NCBI RefSeq assembly: GCF_014904795.1
Contig: NZ_JACZFS010000030.1
Coordinates: 19,088-83,087, forward strand
Origin: Nisaea nitritireducens
GTDB taxonomy: Bacteria; Pseudomonadota; Alphaproteobacteria; Thalassobaculales; Thalassobaculaceae
DNA length: 64,000 nt
Direction of reading: 5' to 3'
Of the stretch, positions 27,090-38,094 are shown one piece after another. The notes under the pieces are model-generated. The model did not search any database. It was not told the origin of the DNA and was given only the letters and a program-made list of their open reading frames with translations. Each line of letters starts with the position of its first letter. The stretch's first letter is position 1. The position numbers and the translations under genes are program-made.

Positions 27090-28228
27090 TGGCCGCCGAG
27101 ACAGAGGGCCAGCCGATGCAGGTCCGCTACTCTCCCCTGGAACAGCAATTCGCCGATGTCGATGAGATTTTCGACGAGTTACGCGCGCTGGTTCGTTCCA
27201 CCGACTTTACCCTCGGCAAGGTCGTCGGTGAATTCGAGGAGATGTTCGCTGCTGCCGCAGGATCGAAATATGCCATCGGTGTCGGCTCCGGCACGGACGC
27301 GCTGAAGATCCCGCTCAAGGCCCTCGGCATCGGCCCCGGCGACGAAGTCATCACCGCTGCCAACACCTTCTACGCCACCGCAGGCGCCATCGCGGAGACC
27401 GGCGCGCGGATCGTCTTCGTCGATTGCGACGATACGTTCGGGATCGACCCTGACCTGATTGAGGCCGCGATCACCCCCCGTACCAAGGCGATCATGCCTG
27501 TCCATCTGGCCGGCGACATGGCCAACATGACGCGGATCACCGCAATTGCCGAAAAGCATGGCCTGTCAGTGGTCGAGGATGCCTGCCAAAGCCTCCTTGC
27601 GACGGAAGCGGGCCGCCCGGCGGGTACGTGGGGCATTGCCGGCGGATTCTCCATGCATCCACTCAAGATCATCAATGTCTGGGGCGATGCCGGTGTAATC
27701 GTCACCGACGATCCCGAGATGGACCGGATGTGCCGGCTCTTGCGCAATCATGGCCTGCGCAACCGCGATGAGATGGAAATCCTCGGCTACAACACGCGCC
27801 TCGATTCCGTGCAGGCGGTCGTTGGCAAATGGATCGTCGCCAGGGTTGAGGATATCGTCGCTGGCAGGATCAAGGCTGCCGAGCATTACGACGCGGCATT
27901 CGCAGATGTGCCGGAGATCACGCTTCCCGTCCGGCGTGCCACGAAAGGCCCGGAAGAACGCTCGGTTTATCTGAACTATGTGGTTTATGCCGAACGGCGG
28001 GACGAACTACTCGCCCACTGTCACGCGCGCCGGGTCGACGCCAAGGTGCATTATCCGATCCCGCTCTACAAACAGGATGCCCTGCGCCATCTCGGCTATA
28101 CGGATGGCGCCTTCCCGGTGACCGACCGGCATACGGAAACGATCATCAGCTTTCCGGCGGACCAGCATCTTTCGACAGCCGAGCTGGATTACCTGGTCGG
28201 TGTGGTTCGGGGATTTTACGGCCGCTAG
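27089..28228 (+). CDS. DegT/DnrJ/EryC1/StrS-family aminotransferase (second copy)
   Basis: A second PLP sugar aminotransferase of 379 residues. GSGTDALKIPLKALG (67-81), VVEDACQSL (161-169) and Lys193 in SMHPLKIINVWGD are seen. The register and motifs match the first copy closely, so they are paralogues, but the active-site surroundings differ (IINVWGD versus NLNACGD), suggesting different substrates. Translation is coupled to the E1 beta gene. It closes the collinear operon and converges, with a four-base overlap, on the flippase-like gene. Confidence 0.87.
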   Translation: MAAETEGQPMQVRYSPLEQQFADVDEIFDELRALVRSTDFTLGKVVGEFEEMFAAAAGSKYAIGVGSGTDALKIPLKALGIGPGDEVITAANTFYATAGAIAETGARIVFVDCDDTFGIDPDLIEAAITPRTKAIMPVHLAGDMANMTRITAIAEKHGLSVVEDACQSLLATEAGRPAGTWGIAGGFSMHPLKIINVWGDAGVIVTDDPEMDRMCRLLRNHGLRNRDEMEILGYNTRLDSVQAVVGKWIVARVEDIVAGRIKAAEHYDAAFADVPEITLPVRRATKGPEERSVYLNYVVYAERRDELLAHCHARRVDAKVHYPIPLYKQDALRHLGYTDGAFPVTDRHTETIISFPADQHLSTAELDYLVGVVRGFYGR

Positions 28229-29214
28229 GTGGCCGGGCCGCCTGCGGCTTCTGTCACACTCTCGGCGCGTTCCACGACCGGGCGACTCAATAACCAGAGC
28301 AATCCGCCAAGCCCCGCCGCGATCATCACCGACAGGCCCCAGAGGATGGACGCCGCGAGCGCATGTTCCAGCGGCATCCCGGTCATCGCGAAGATCCCGA
28401 CCATAAGACCTTCCCGCACGCCCCAGCCTCCGACGGAGATCGGCAGCAAAGTACCGAGGATCACCAAAGGCAGGGCGCCAAGCACCATCGGGAAGTCGAC
28501 CTCGACCGAAATCGACTTGAATACTACCCAGAGCCCGAACGCGCTGATGACATGCAGCAGGTAGCTTAATCCAATAACGATAGCGGACCGGTATCCCGCC
28601 CGCCACAGCACGCGGGAATCCCTGAGCATCGCAGCGAAGGGGCGGCCGAACCGGTGATCCTCGATCAGATCCGCGATCCAGTCCGCGCTGGAAAGGCCCA
28701 TCGCCAACAGGACGAGCGCTCCACCTACCACGAGGATTGCAACGGTACTGAGATTGGGATCCGGCGCGACCTTTGCCACGGTCACACTGGTCACGACCAG
28801 AAGCGTCAGAATGGAGACAAGGCCAGCCGTTCGATCAAGAAGCACGGTACTTGCGGCGCGGGACAACGGCAGACCGTGCTGGCTGACAAGCCAGATACGA
28901 ACCGTGTCGGCACTGAGAGAGCCCGGAAGCGCCTGATTGAAAAACATTCCCGCCAGCAGGATACGAAATGTCTGCCAGGGCGACAGAGGCACCCCGGTCC
29001 CCCGGATGAGCAGGAACCAGCGGCAGGCACCGATAAAGAACTGCAGGATGACAATCCCGACGACGCAGCCCAGCAGCGGAAGAGACGGCGATAGCGCCGC
29101 GGAAATCAGGCGTGAAAGATCGACCTGATAGATCAGGGACCCAATCAGGACACAACTTATAGCGATTTTCAGGAAAAGCTTCGCTTTTGCCGTCAAGACG
29201 ATACGCCTACTCAA
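28225..29214 (-). CDS. Lysylphosphatidylglycerol synthase TM-region/flippase-like membrane protein
   Basis: A 329-residue integral membrane protein of the LPG_synthase_TM (UPF0104, AglD/YbhN-like) family. About seven to eight hydrophobic segments are seen, with the characteristic GMFFNQALPGSLSADTVR loop after the third segment and the family region GGWGVREGLMVG near the end. Members sit in glycan and lipid-modification loci and are thought to help move or modify lipid-linked intermediates. Convergent with the sugar operon, it is likely the membrane component of that region. Confidence 0.8.
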   Translation of the reverse strand: MSRRIVLTAKAKLFLKIAISCVLIGSLIYQVDLSRLISAALSPSLPLLGCVVGIVILQFFIGACRWFLLIRGTGVPLSPWQTFRILLAGMFFNQALPGSLSADTVRIWLVSQHGLPLSRAASTVLLDRTAGLVSILTLLVVTSVTVAKVAPDPNLSTVAILVVGGALVLLAMGLSSADWIADLIEDHRFGRPFAAMLRDSRVLWRAGYRSAIVIGLSYLLHVISAFGLWVVFKSISVEVDFPMVLGALPLVILGTLLPISVGGWGVREGLMVGIFAMTGMPLEHALAASILWGLSVMIAAGLGGLLWLLSRPVVERAESVTEAAGGPAT

Positions 29215-29440
29215 TGATTTGCATACGGGTTACCGGGGGCCAGCTAAACGCGCCACAAGGTGCACCGCAAACGATACGTCCTATCTGGTAACACCCACGG
29301 GAAATATAAAGTTAACGCCGGCAATATTGATCACGATTATATTTTCATCACCCGACCGAACAATCACTACCGTTACACGGTTGGGCCGTGCAATCTTTTT
29401 ACGGCAATGATTTCGGGCCTTTGCTTCAGGAATAGTCACA

Positions 29441-30145
29441 ATGGCAAGTCAGGTGAAACAAGCTTTCGACAGCTCCCTCCTCGGAGGCCCTGTCTATCGC
29501 CTGGAGATCGCAGACGAGTCCGAGCTCCGGGATATACGTGATTTGGTGCCGGACGATGCGATTCTGGTATCCGTCCGGTTACCGGAAGCATGGCGCCCTC
29601 CGGCAGAGGACAGCGGTTTCCGGGAAATCGAGACGCTTGTGCAACTCGAACGATATTTCATCCAAGAGGATCTCCAACCCGCTTCCCCGAATATCAGGTA
29701 TTCAAACCCGAGCGACGGAGAGTCTTGCGCAGCTATCGCCCAAGCCGTTTTCCGCTCGGACAGATATCACGCCGACCCAAAGGTCTCGGAGAAGGTCGCA
29801 AGCCGGGTCAAGGCGGCGTGGGCCCGGAATGAAGTTAATGGACGAACGGACAGGACCTTCATCTGGGAAGAAGATGGCGAGATTGCTGGCTTTAACGGGT
29901 GCCTTCTTCAGAACCGTATAGTGACCATTGACCTGATCGCCGTCTCGCAAGCCCATCAGGGACAAGGGATCGGCGCCGCACTTATCAAGGCAGCCTTTTC
30001 CCACTATGCCAGGCTGGCTGATTGCACCCTCATTGCGACCCAGGACAGCAATACAGGCGCGCTCGCGCTTTACCGCAAGCTGGGCTTCATCGAGACAGCC
30101 CGCTTCCGGACACTTCACTATGTGCCGAAACCGATCGGTTTTTAA
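29441..30145 (+). CDS. GNAT N-acetyltransferase, WecD-like
   Basis: A 234-residue protein with an N-terminal portion (1-110) and a C-terminal GNAT domain. The acetyl-CoA motif is SQAHQGQGIGAALIKAA, preceded by IVTIDLIAV, with LYRKLGFIETARFRTLHY at the end. The SDRYHADPKVSEKVASR segment resembles WecD (dTDP-fucosamine acetyltransferase), which fits N-acetylation of an amino sugar made by the two nearby aminotransferases. The substrate is inferred. It lies 226 bases from the divergent flippase-like gene. Confidence 0.75.
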   Translation: MASQVKQAFDSSLLGGPVYRLEIADESELRDIRDLVPDDAILVSVRLPEAWRPPAEDSGFREIETLVQLERYFIQEDLQPASPNIRYSNPSDGESCAAIAQAVFRSDRYHADPKVSEKVASRVKAAWARNEVNGRTDRTFIWEEDGEIAGFNGCLLQNRIVTIDLIAVSQAHQGQGIGAALIKAAFSHYARLADCTLIATQDSNTGALALYRKLGFIETARFRTLHYVPKPIGF

Positions 30146-30150
30146 TAAGC

Positions 30151-30168
30151 GCCGCTATTCACAGCGGC
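30151..30168. terminator. Possible bidirectional terminator between convergent genes
   Basis: A six-base GC stem GCCGCT-ATTCAC-AGCGGC lies in the 39-base space between the GNAT stop and the TIGR04372 stop. Flanking sequences are T-rich on the plus side (TATTCTTT) and contain A-runs on the other, so weak termination in both directions is possible. Confidence 0.4.
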
Positions 30169-30184
30169 CCCATATTCTTTACCG

Positions 30185-31384
30185 TCACGTCAGAAAACCG
30201 GGATTTGTTTCCAGATAGGCTGAGCATAAACGCTGCGGCCACCGCGACGGCGTGGGTCCTTGCGTTGCCGTGCCGCGGACCGTTTCGTCAAACTCGGCTG
30301 TGATTTGCAAAAACCGGTTCTGAACTTCCAGATCCTGCGGCGTTTGCTCCTCGACAAACCGGGCCATCTCCATGACCCCTGCGAGAACTTCTTCCGCGCT
30401 GTTGCTTTCAACCCGCAGCCCCGCAGCCTCCAGTGCCCCCGCAGTGGGAATCCCCTTCAGGTTGGCGAGCCCCATATCTCGATACGAGAGACGGTCTCCG
30501 TTTCCCCGCACATAGTGGGTGAAGATCGAGAGCTCATGAGGCAAGAATCCCCAGGACGAAACCGGATAGGCATTGGTCACCAGGAACGGCTTACCCAAAG
30601 ACTGGAATATCGAGAAGGGCCCCGATTGCGTGCAGATGCCAAACGCAGCTCCGCCAATCAGCCCGAAATCAAGCGACCGATCATGTGCGTCGTGCCTCAT
30701 GGCTTCTATGTAATTCGGGTCGGTGAGATCGAGTGCGGGGCTTGCAATATCGCCGATCCGGATCACCGCATACCCGTTTTCGAGCAGAAACTTCACTCCA
30801 TCCCGGTAGGCTTCGATAGGCGTGAACCTGAACGAGTGGTACGCCATATCCGGAGCGAAACCGGCATCGCGAACATGCAGCACGACATAGGGCCGTGATG
30901 GATCTTCAATTGAACTGTCGAGAAACTTTTGCGCTGCGTCACGCACATGGTTCGGAACGGAGAAGAACCGATGCGGCAGGCCATTTGCCAATTGTTTAGT
31001 GAAGTCCTTATAGAGGGTCTGTGGTGATCTTAGATAAAGATCGTAGTTGCCCAGCCCGAAGGCACCGGCATCAATGAAACCCATTGTCGTCAAAATGATG
31101 TCGTCGGTCTCGATAACCGTGAATTCTGATTTCAGATATTCAAAGACTGCCGCGTTGGCCGCCTGCGCGCCGGGGCCGGTGACAATCACGATCTCGTCGT
31201 AGCGCTCTCGGAACATTGTGTTCAAGCACCACGGCTCTGCTATCAGATGTCCCATGCGGCTCGGCTGGGCGAGCACATAGACGAGGTAGCGTTTGTCACT
31301 ATCGAGGCGCGCGTTAAGCAGCTCGACAAGCCGGCCAATATGTACTTTCAAACGTTCAGGATCGGCCAGTTCCTCACGGAACAC
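30185..31384 (-). CDS. TIGR04372-type glycosyltransferase
   Basis: About 399 residues, matching the TIGR04372 family of putative glycosyltransferases seen in surface-polysaccharide loci. Family patterns include VLAQPSRMGHL, VVLHVRDAGFAPDMAYHSFRF, GYAVIRIGD and the C-terminal SGPFSIFQSLGKPFLVTN nucleotide-sugar loop. No ATG begins the open frame. GTG at 31384 has GAGGG six bases upstream and was chosen over a TTG at 31408. It is the last gene before the metH region, oriented as that operon but separated from it by a hairpin. Confidence 0.78.
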   Translation of the reverse strand: MFREELADPERLKVHIGRLVELLNARLDSDKRYLVYVLAQPSRMGHLIAEPWCLNTMFRERYDEIVIVTGPGAQAANAAVFEYLKSEFTVIETDDIILTTMGFIDAGAFGLGNYDLYLRSPQTLYKDFTKQLANGLPHRFFSVPNHVRDAAQKFLDSSIEDPSRPYVVLHVRDAGFAPDMAYHSFRFTPIEAYRDGVKFLLENGYAVIRIGDIASPALDLTDPNYIEAMRHDAHDRSLDFGLIGGAAFGICTQSGPFSIFQSLGKPFLVTNAYPVSSWGFLPHELSIFTHYVRGNGDRLSYRDMGLANLKGIPTAGALEAAGLRVESNSAEEVLAGVMEMARFVEEQTPQDLEVQNRFLQITAEFDETVRGTATQGPTPSRWPQRLCSAYLETNPGFLT

Positions 31385-31451
31385 TCTATCCCTCGGTGTT
31401 TCCTCCAAGACCAGCCTCCGGCTCTCGCACCAACATAGGTCCAGAACCTAA

Positions 31452-31471
31452 CCCGTCTGAAGAAAGACGGG
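31452..31471 (-). terminator. Probable terminator of the methionine operon
   Basis: A perfect 7-base stem, CCCGTCT-GAAGAA-AGACGGG, lies 12 bases beyond the metH stop. On the minus strand it is followed by TTAGGTTCTGG, a weak U-tract. Position and stem support a terminator at the end of the metF-metH operon. Confidence 0.6.
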
Positions 31472-31482
31472 AATCCCTGAAG

Positions 31483-34169
<2,687 letters not shown>

Positions 34170-34173
<4 letters not shown>

Positions 34174-35234
34174 GCCGGCACCTCGAACGGCTCAAGGCCG
34201 GAAAGCCGCATGCGCCGCGGCGGTTTCGGTATCTCGCGCGGCGGCACATCCTTGACCGCCTCGGCGATTGCCCGGATGTGATCCGGCGTGGTGCCGCAGC
34301 AGCCGCCGACGATATTGACCAGTCCGTCCCGGGCCCAGGCGCCGATCTCACGCGCGGTTTCTTCCGGGGTCTCGTCATAACCACCAAAAGCGTTCGGCAG
34401 TCCGGCATTGGGATAGGCGCTGACACAGGTTTCGGCGACGCGGGAAAGCTCGGCCAGAAACCCGCGAAGCTGATGCGCTCCGAGCGCGCAATTGAGGCCG
34501 ACACTGATTGGCTTGGCGTGGCGCACCGAGTTCCAGAAGGCTTCCGGTGTCTGTCCCGAGAGCGTGCGGCCGGAGAGATCCGTAATCGTGCCGGAAATCA
34601 TCAGCGGCAACCGGATACCGGTCTCTTCTGCCAACTCGTCGATCCCGAACAAAGCCGCCTTGGCGTTCAGCGTATCGAAAATGGTCTCCACCAGCAGCAG
34701 GTCGGCACCGCCTTCGATCAGACCACGAGCGGCTTCCTTATAGGCTCCGGCCAGCTCATCGAAATTCGTGTTCCGAAAAGCCGGATCGTTGACGTCCGGA
34801 GAAATCGAGGCCGTCCTGTTGGTCGGGCCGAGGGCACCGGCAACGAAACAAATCCGTCCCGGCTCCGCCGCTTCGGCTGCATCGGCGGCCTTCCGTGCAA
34901 TCCGAGCGCCTTCGAAGTTCAGCTCGTAGACCAGATCCTCGGCGGCATAATCGGCTTGGGCGATCGTGGTCGCGCTGAAAGTGTTGGTCTCGACGATATC
35001 GGAGCCGGCATCGAAATAGGCCCGATGGATCTCTTCGACGATTTCCGGCCGGGTCAGGTTCAGGATATCGTTGTTCCCGCGCAGGTCGGAGCCATGGTCC
35101 GCCAAGCGCTCGCCCCGATAGCCGGCCTCGTCCAGGTTATAGCCCTGCACCATGGTCCCCATGGCGCCGTCCATCACGAAGATGCGTTCGCCGAGCAGGG
35201 TTTCGAAGGCTTTGATCCGGTCTTCCCGATTCAT
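34170..35234 (-). CDS. metH: Methionine synthase MetH, homocysteine-binding component
   Basis: A 354-residue homocysteine S-methyltransferase domain. DGAMGTMVQ (22-30) begins the barrel, and the zinc thiolates are Cys249 (GLNCALG) and Cys312/Cys313 (GGCCGT). It ends with the proline-rich linker ([11 protein letters not shown]) that in single-chain MetH leads to the pterin domain. The ATG at 35234 is preceded by AAGGAAAAG; a longer frame to 35357 overlaps the upstream gene. Translation is coupled to the C-terminal component. This is a natural split rather than a frameshift, since each part has its own start signal. Confidence 0.92.
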
Positions 35235-36100
35235 TTTCTTTTCCTTCTCCGGACCAGCGTCGTGGCCCCGAGGCTTGTTTTGATAACGCGGCGGAGATCG
35301 CGCGGCGACGACGACGGCAGGAAGGCAAGCCGCCCTCCCAGCATCGGGTCTTCGCACAGCGTCCGCACAGTGTTGGCATCCGCCGCCGGGCTGAGAGCCA
35401 CAGCCCCCTTCCAGTTCGGCAATACATGTTCCAGCAGTGCCGGAGCGGTTTCAGGGATATCGCCCGGATTAACGCCGATCGCCGCAACCTGCATGGTCGA
35501 AGCAAGCACGGCGGATTGTGCCAGATCTTCATGGATCTGGTCGCGATCAAACCGGCCCGGCTGCAATGCCGGACGCAGCAGCAGCATCAGGGGAACCTTC
35601 TGCTCTGCCTCCGTCATGCCCCAGCGGGCCCCGTTCATCGCCGCCGCGACATGCGCGGGACGGGCCGCAACGTCGATCAGTACCGCATCGACACCGCCCG
35701 CAACCTGCGCGGAGACAAGGCAGCGCGCGGCGGATTCGATTTCGTCCGCCGTCATGAAGCCCGTGACCGGAACCCTCGATGGCAAGCGGACATCGCCGAT
35801 CACCAGCACCTGATGAGCCGCTTCGTCAGCCACCGTCCGGGCCAGCTCGGCGCCGAGATAGCTGACGGCGAAGGCCTCGTCGAACATGCGGAAACTGCGC
35901 AGCAACTGCGGAGCGGCGCCGCCGGAATTGGTGAAAAGCACCTCGGCACCGGCCTTCACGAAACGCCGGTGCACTTTCATGACCAGCTTCGGACGCTCGA
36001 TATTCAGCGCCTCTACGCAGCCGCTCTTGCCGACCCAGCGCGCCAGTTGCGAGGCCGGCGCCGGGGCAGCATGCGGGATGCGCTCTCCCACTCCCGTCAT
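35231..36100 (-). CDS. Degenerate homocysteine S-methyltransferase-like protein
   Basis: A 289-residue protein with the overall shape of a homocysteine methyltransferase barrel ([28 protein letters not shown]) but without its chemistry. The N-terminal DGAMGT is missing, and the position of the GGCCGT zinc motif reads [12 protein letters not shown]. Without thiolates it should not bind zinc, so it may be a structural or regulatory partner for the split MetH. The ATG at 36100 overlaps the metF stop, and its own stop overlaps the metH start by four bases, so all four genes are coupled. Confidence 0.75.
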   Translation of the reverse strand: MTGVGERIPHAAPAPASQLARWVGKSGCVEALNIERPKLVMKVHRRFVKAGAEVLFTNSGGAAPQLLRSFRMFDEAFAVSYLGAELARTVADEAAHQVLVIGDVRLPSRVPVTGFMTADEIESAARCLVSAQVAGGVDAVLIDVAARPAHVAAAMNGARWGMTEAEQKVPLMLLLRPALQPGRFDRDQIHEDLAQSAVLASTMQVAAIGVNPGDIPETAPALLEHVLPNWKGAVALSPAADANTVRTLCEDPMLGGRLAFLPSSSPRDLRRVIKTSLGATTLVRRRKRK

Positions 36101-36963
36101 GCGGCCTCCGACAGGTTCGGACGCATGCCGAGCAGATGGCATGTGGCGAAGGTCAGCGACGGCACATTGAGGGTGTAGAAATGGAAATCCGTCACGCCTT
36201 CCTCGATCAGACGATGGCAGAGATCGGCGGCGGTGCTGGCGGCAACCAGCTCACGCGTCTCCGGATCCTCGTCCAGTCCCTCGAACCGCTCGAACAGCCA
36301 GTCGGGAACAGACGCGCCGCAGCGTTTGCTGAAGTTCACCATCCGGCCAAAATGGCCAATTGGCATGATGCCCGGCACCAGCGGAGCATCGATACCCGCC
36401 TTGGTGACCTTGTCCCGGAAACGCAGGAACAGATCGACATCGAAGAAATACTGGGTGATCGCGCGGTTCGCACCGTTGTCGATCTTTGCCTTGAGATTGG
36501 CGATATCCGCCGCCTCAGACGGTGAGTCCGGATGTGCTTCCGGATAGGCCGCGACGGAAATATCGAAAGCGCCGATCCGGCGCAATCCGGAGACCAGATC
36601 CGCTGCATTTTCATAGCCGTCCGGATGCGGCTGATAGCGGCCGGTATCCTGGGGCGGATCGCCGCGCAGAGCGACCAGCCGGGTGATACCCGCCTCAAGC
36701 CATCCCTTGGCGATGCCATCGACCTCCGCCTTGTCGGCACCGACACAAGTCAGATGCGCCGCAGGCTCCATACGCCCGTCGCTCTTCAGTTTCTGCACCA
36801 CTTTCAGGGTGCGCTCCCGCGTGGTTCCGCCAGCCCCGTACGTGACCGAGGCGAAAGCCGGACCGAGAGGGGCAAGTTTTTCCACCGTGTTCCACAGGCG
36901 CGCTTCGGCAGCCTCACTGGAGGGCGGGAAAAATTCAAAGCTGACAGAAAGTTTCTCGGCCAT
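36097..36963 (-). CDS. metF: 5,10-methylenetetrahydrofolate reductase MetF
   Basis: FAD-dependent reductase of 288 residues that supplies 5-methyl-tetrahydrofolate to methionine synthase. Family motifs are VSFEFFPP near the start, FASVTYGAGGTTRERT, ALRGDPP, the VAAYPEAHP segment, ITQYFFDVDLFLRF and PGIMPI. The length is standard. It is the second gene of the operon: its ATG overlaps the stop of the ArsR-methyltransferase gene, and its stop overlaps the start of the degenerate methyltransferase-like gene. Confidence 0.94.
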   Translation of the reverse strand: MAEKLSVSFEFFPPSSEAAEARLWNTVEKLAPLGPAFASVTYGAGGTTRERTLKVVQKLKSDGRMEPAAHLTCVGADKAEVDGIAKGWLEAGITRLVALRGDPPQDTGRYQPHPDGYENAADLVSGLRRIGAFDISVAAYPEAHPDSPSEAADIANLKAKIDNGANRAITQYFFDVDLFLRFRDKVTKAGIDAPLVPGIMPIGHFGRMVNFSKRCGASVPDWLFERFEGLDEDPETRELVAASTAADLCHRLIEEGVTDFHFYTLNVPSLTFATCHLLGMRPNLSEAA

Positions 36964-37925
36964 CAGAGCGCCTCCGCCACAAGATCATTAGCAATTTCAA
37001 TCCGGCTCTTGCCGGTCCAGATACACACCGTGAGGTCTCCACCGTCGATCCGCTCGACATCCTGAATTTCGAGACCTGCCTTTGCAAACAGCCGCTCCAC
37101 ATCGGCATCGGAAAACCCGAGCCAGCGATGAGCATGGCGCTCGCGCAGGTCCGCGAGGTCATGAGAGGCGAAATCGACCAGCACAAGCCGGCCGCCCGGG
37201 CGCAGCACCCGCGCCGCCTCGCGCACCATATCGGCCGGGCTGTCGGCATAATGCATCAGCATGTTGGCCGTGACCGCATCAAAGCGATGTGCCGGGAACG
37301 GCAGGCGATACATGTCCGCATGCCGGACCTGGCAATTCCGCAGCACTTCCTGATCGAGATAGCTGCGGGCAATCGCCAGCATCTCGCGGGAATTATCGAC
37401 ACCGACCGCGGCCCGAACATCCTCACCGACAAGACGAAGCACACGTCCCGTGCCTGTTCCAATATCCAGCAAATCGCGCACCGGCGCGCTGAGAATGCGG
37501 CGCTTCAGACGCGTATCGACGCTCTCGTCATCGATATGCTGGCCTCGCATATCTTCCCAGTTCTGCGCATTGCGGCGGAAATACTCCTCCGCCACCTGGG
37601 CGCGCTGCAGCTTGATCTCATCCAGCCGCTTCAGATCGACGGAGATGACATCGTCATCATCCGGCGTCAGGTCCACCAGCATACGGGCGAGATCGGACAC
37701 GTCGCTGTCTTCACTCATCCGGTAGAAGGCCCGGCTGCCTTCCTGATGGCGTTCCAGCAGATTTGCCTCGACCATCAGCTTAAGATGACGGGAAACCCGG
37801 GGCTGGCTTTGCCCCAGCACCTGCACCAGCTCCGTCACGGACAACTCCGCATGCGCACACAGCATCAGGATGCGCAATCGCGTCGGCTCGGAGACGGCCC
37901 GGAGGCCCTGCAGCAAAGTTTCCAT
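36963..37925 (-). CDS. ArsR-family regulator fused to a SAM methyltransferase domain
   Basis: A 320-residue protein combining an ArsR-type winged helix (about 1-85; recognition helix QSQPRVSRHLKLM at 39-51) with a class I methyltransferase domain (LLDIGTGTG at 152-160). It lacks the metal-binding cysteines of ArsR/SmtB sensors. Proteins of this architecture head methionine/SAM-cycle operons in alphaproteobacteria, and the SAH-responsive repressor SahR belongs to the same family. The fused domain would be the ligand sensor for SAM or SAH. The ATG is at 37925; an upstream TTG is possible. A strong dyad lies 35 bases upstream. Confidence 0.85.
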   Translation of the reverse strand: METLLQGLRAVSEPTRLRILMLCAHAELSVTELVQVLGQSQPRVSRHLKLMVEANLLERHQEGSRAFYRMSEDSDVSDLARMLVDLTPDDDDVISVDLKRLDEIKLQRAQVAEEYFRRNAQNWEDMRGQHIDDESVDTRLKRRILSAPVRDLLDIGTGTGRVLRLVGEDVRAAVGVDNSREMLAIARSYLDQEVLRNCQVRHADMYRLPFPAHRFDAVTANMLMHYADSPADMVREAARVLRPGGRLVLVDFASHDLADLRERHAHRWLGFSDADVERLFAKAGLEIQDVERIDGGDLTVCIWTGKSRIEIANDLVAEAL

Positions 37926-37959
37926 CAACTCGCCAAACAATCTGTTCAGACACAATCAT

Positions 37960-37975
37960 ATAAAGATGTCTTTAT
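37960..37975. promoter_or_regulatory. Probable operator of the ArsR-methyltransferase regulator
   Basis: ATAAAGA-TG-TCTTTAT is a perfect 7-2-7 inverted repeat upstream of the regulator-metF-metH operon, in an AT-rich context. Size and symmetry suit an ArsR-family dimer, and position suits autoregulation. The motif resembles the AT-rich operators I associate with SAH-responsive ArsR regulators, but I cannot confirm that here. Confidence 0.6.
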
Positions 37976-38094
37976 GTTTTTATATTTGAAGACTTGGCGA
38001 GTCAAGCCGGATCGCCGCCCCAACAACAGAGTGGCTCGGATTTTTGGAGCTCTCAGGGGCCATTGCCCCGGTAATTGCCGGGAGGTCTTTGTCT

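Noticed and set aside
35235..38094. Cobalamin or SAM riboswitch upstream of the methionine operon
   Set aside because: The genes overlap with no leader space inside the operon, and no B12 box or SAM aptamer pattern was seen before the regulator gene.
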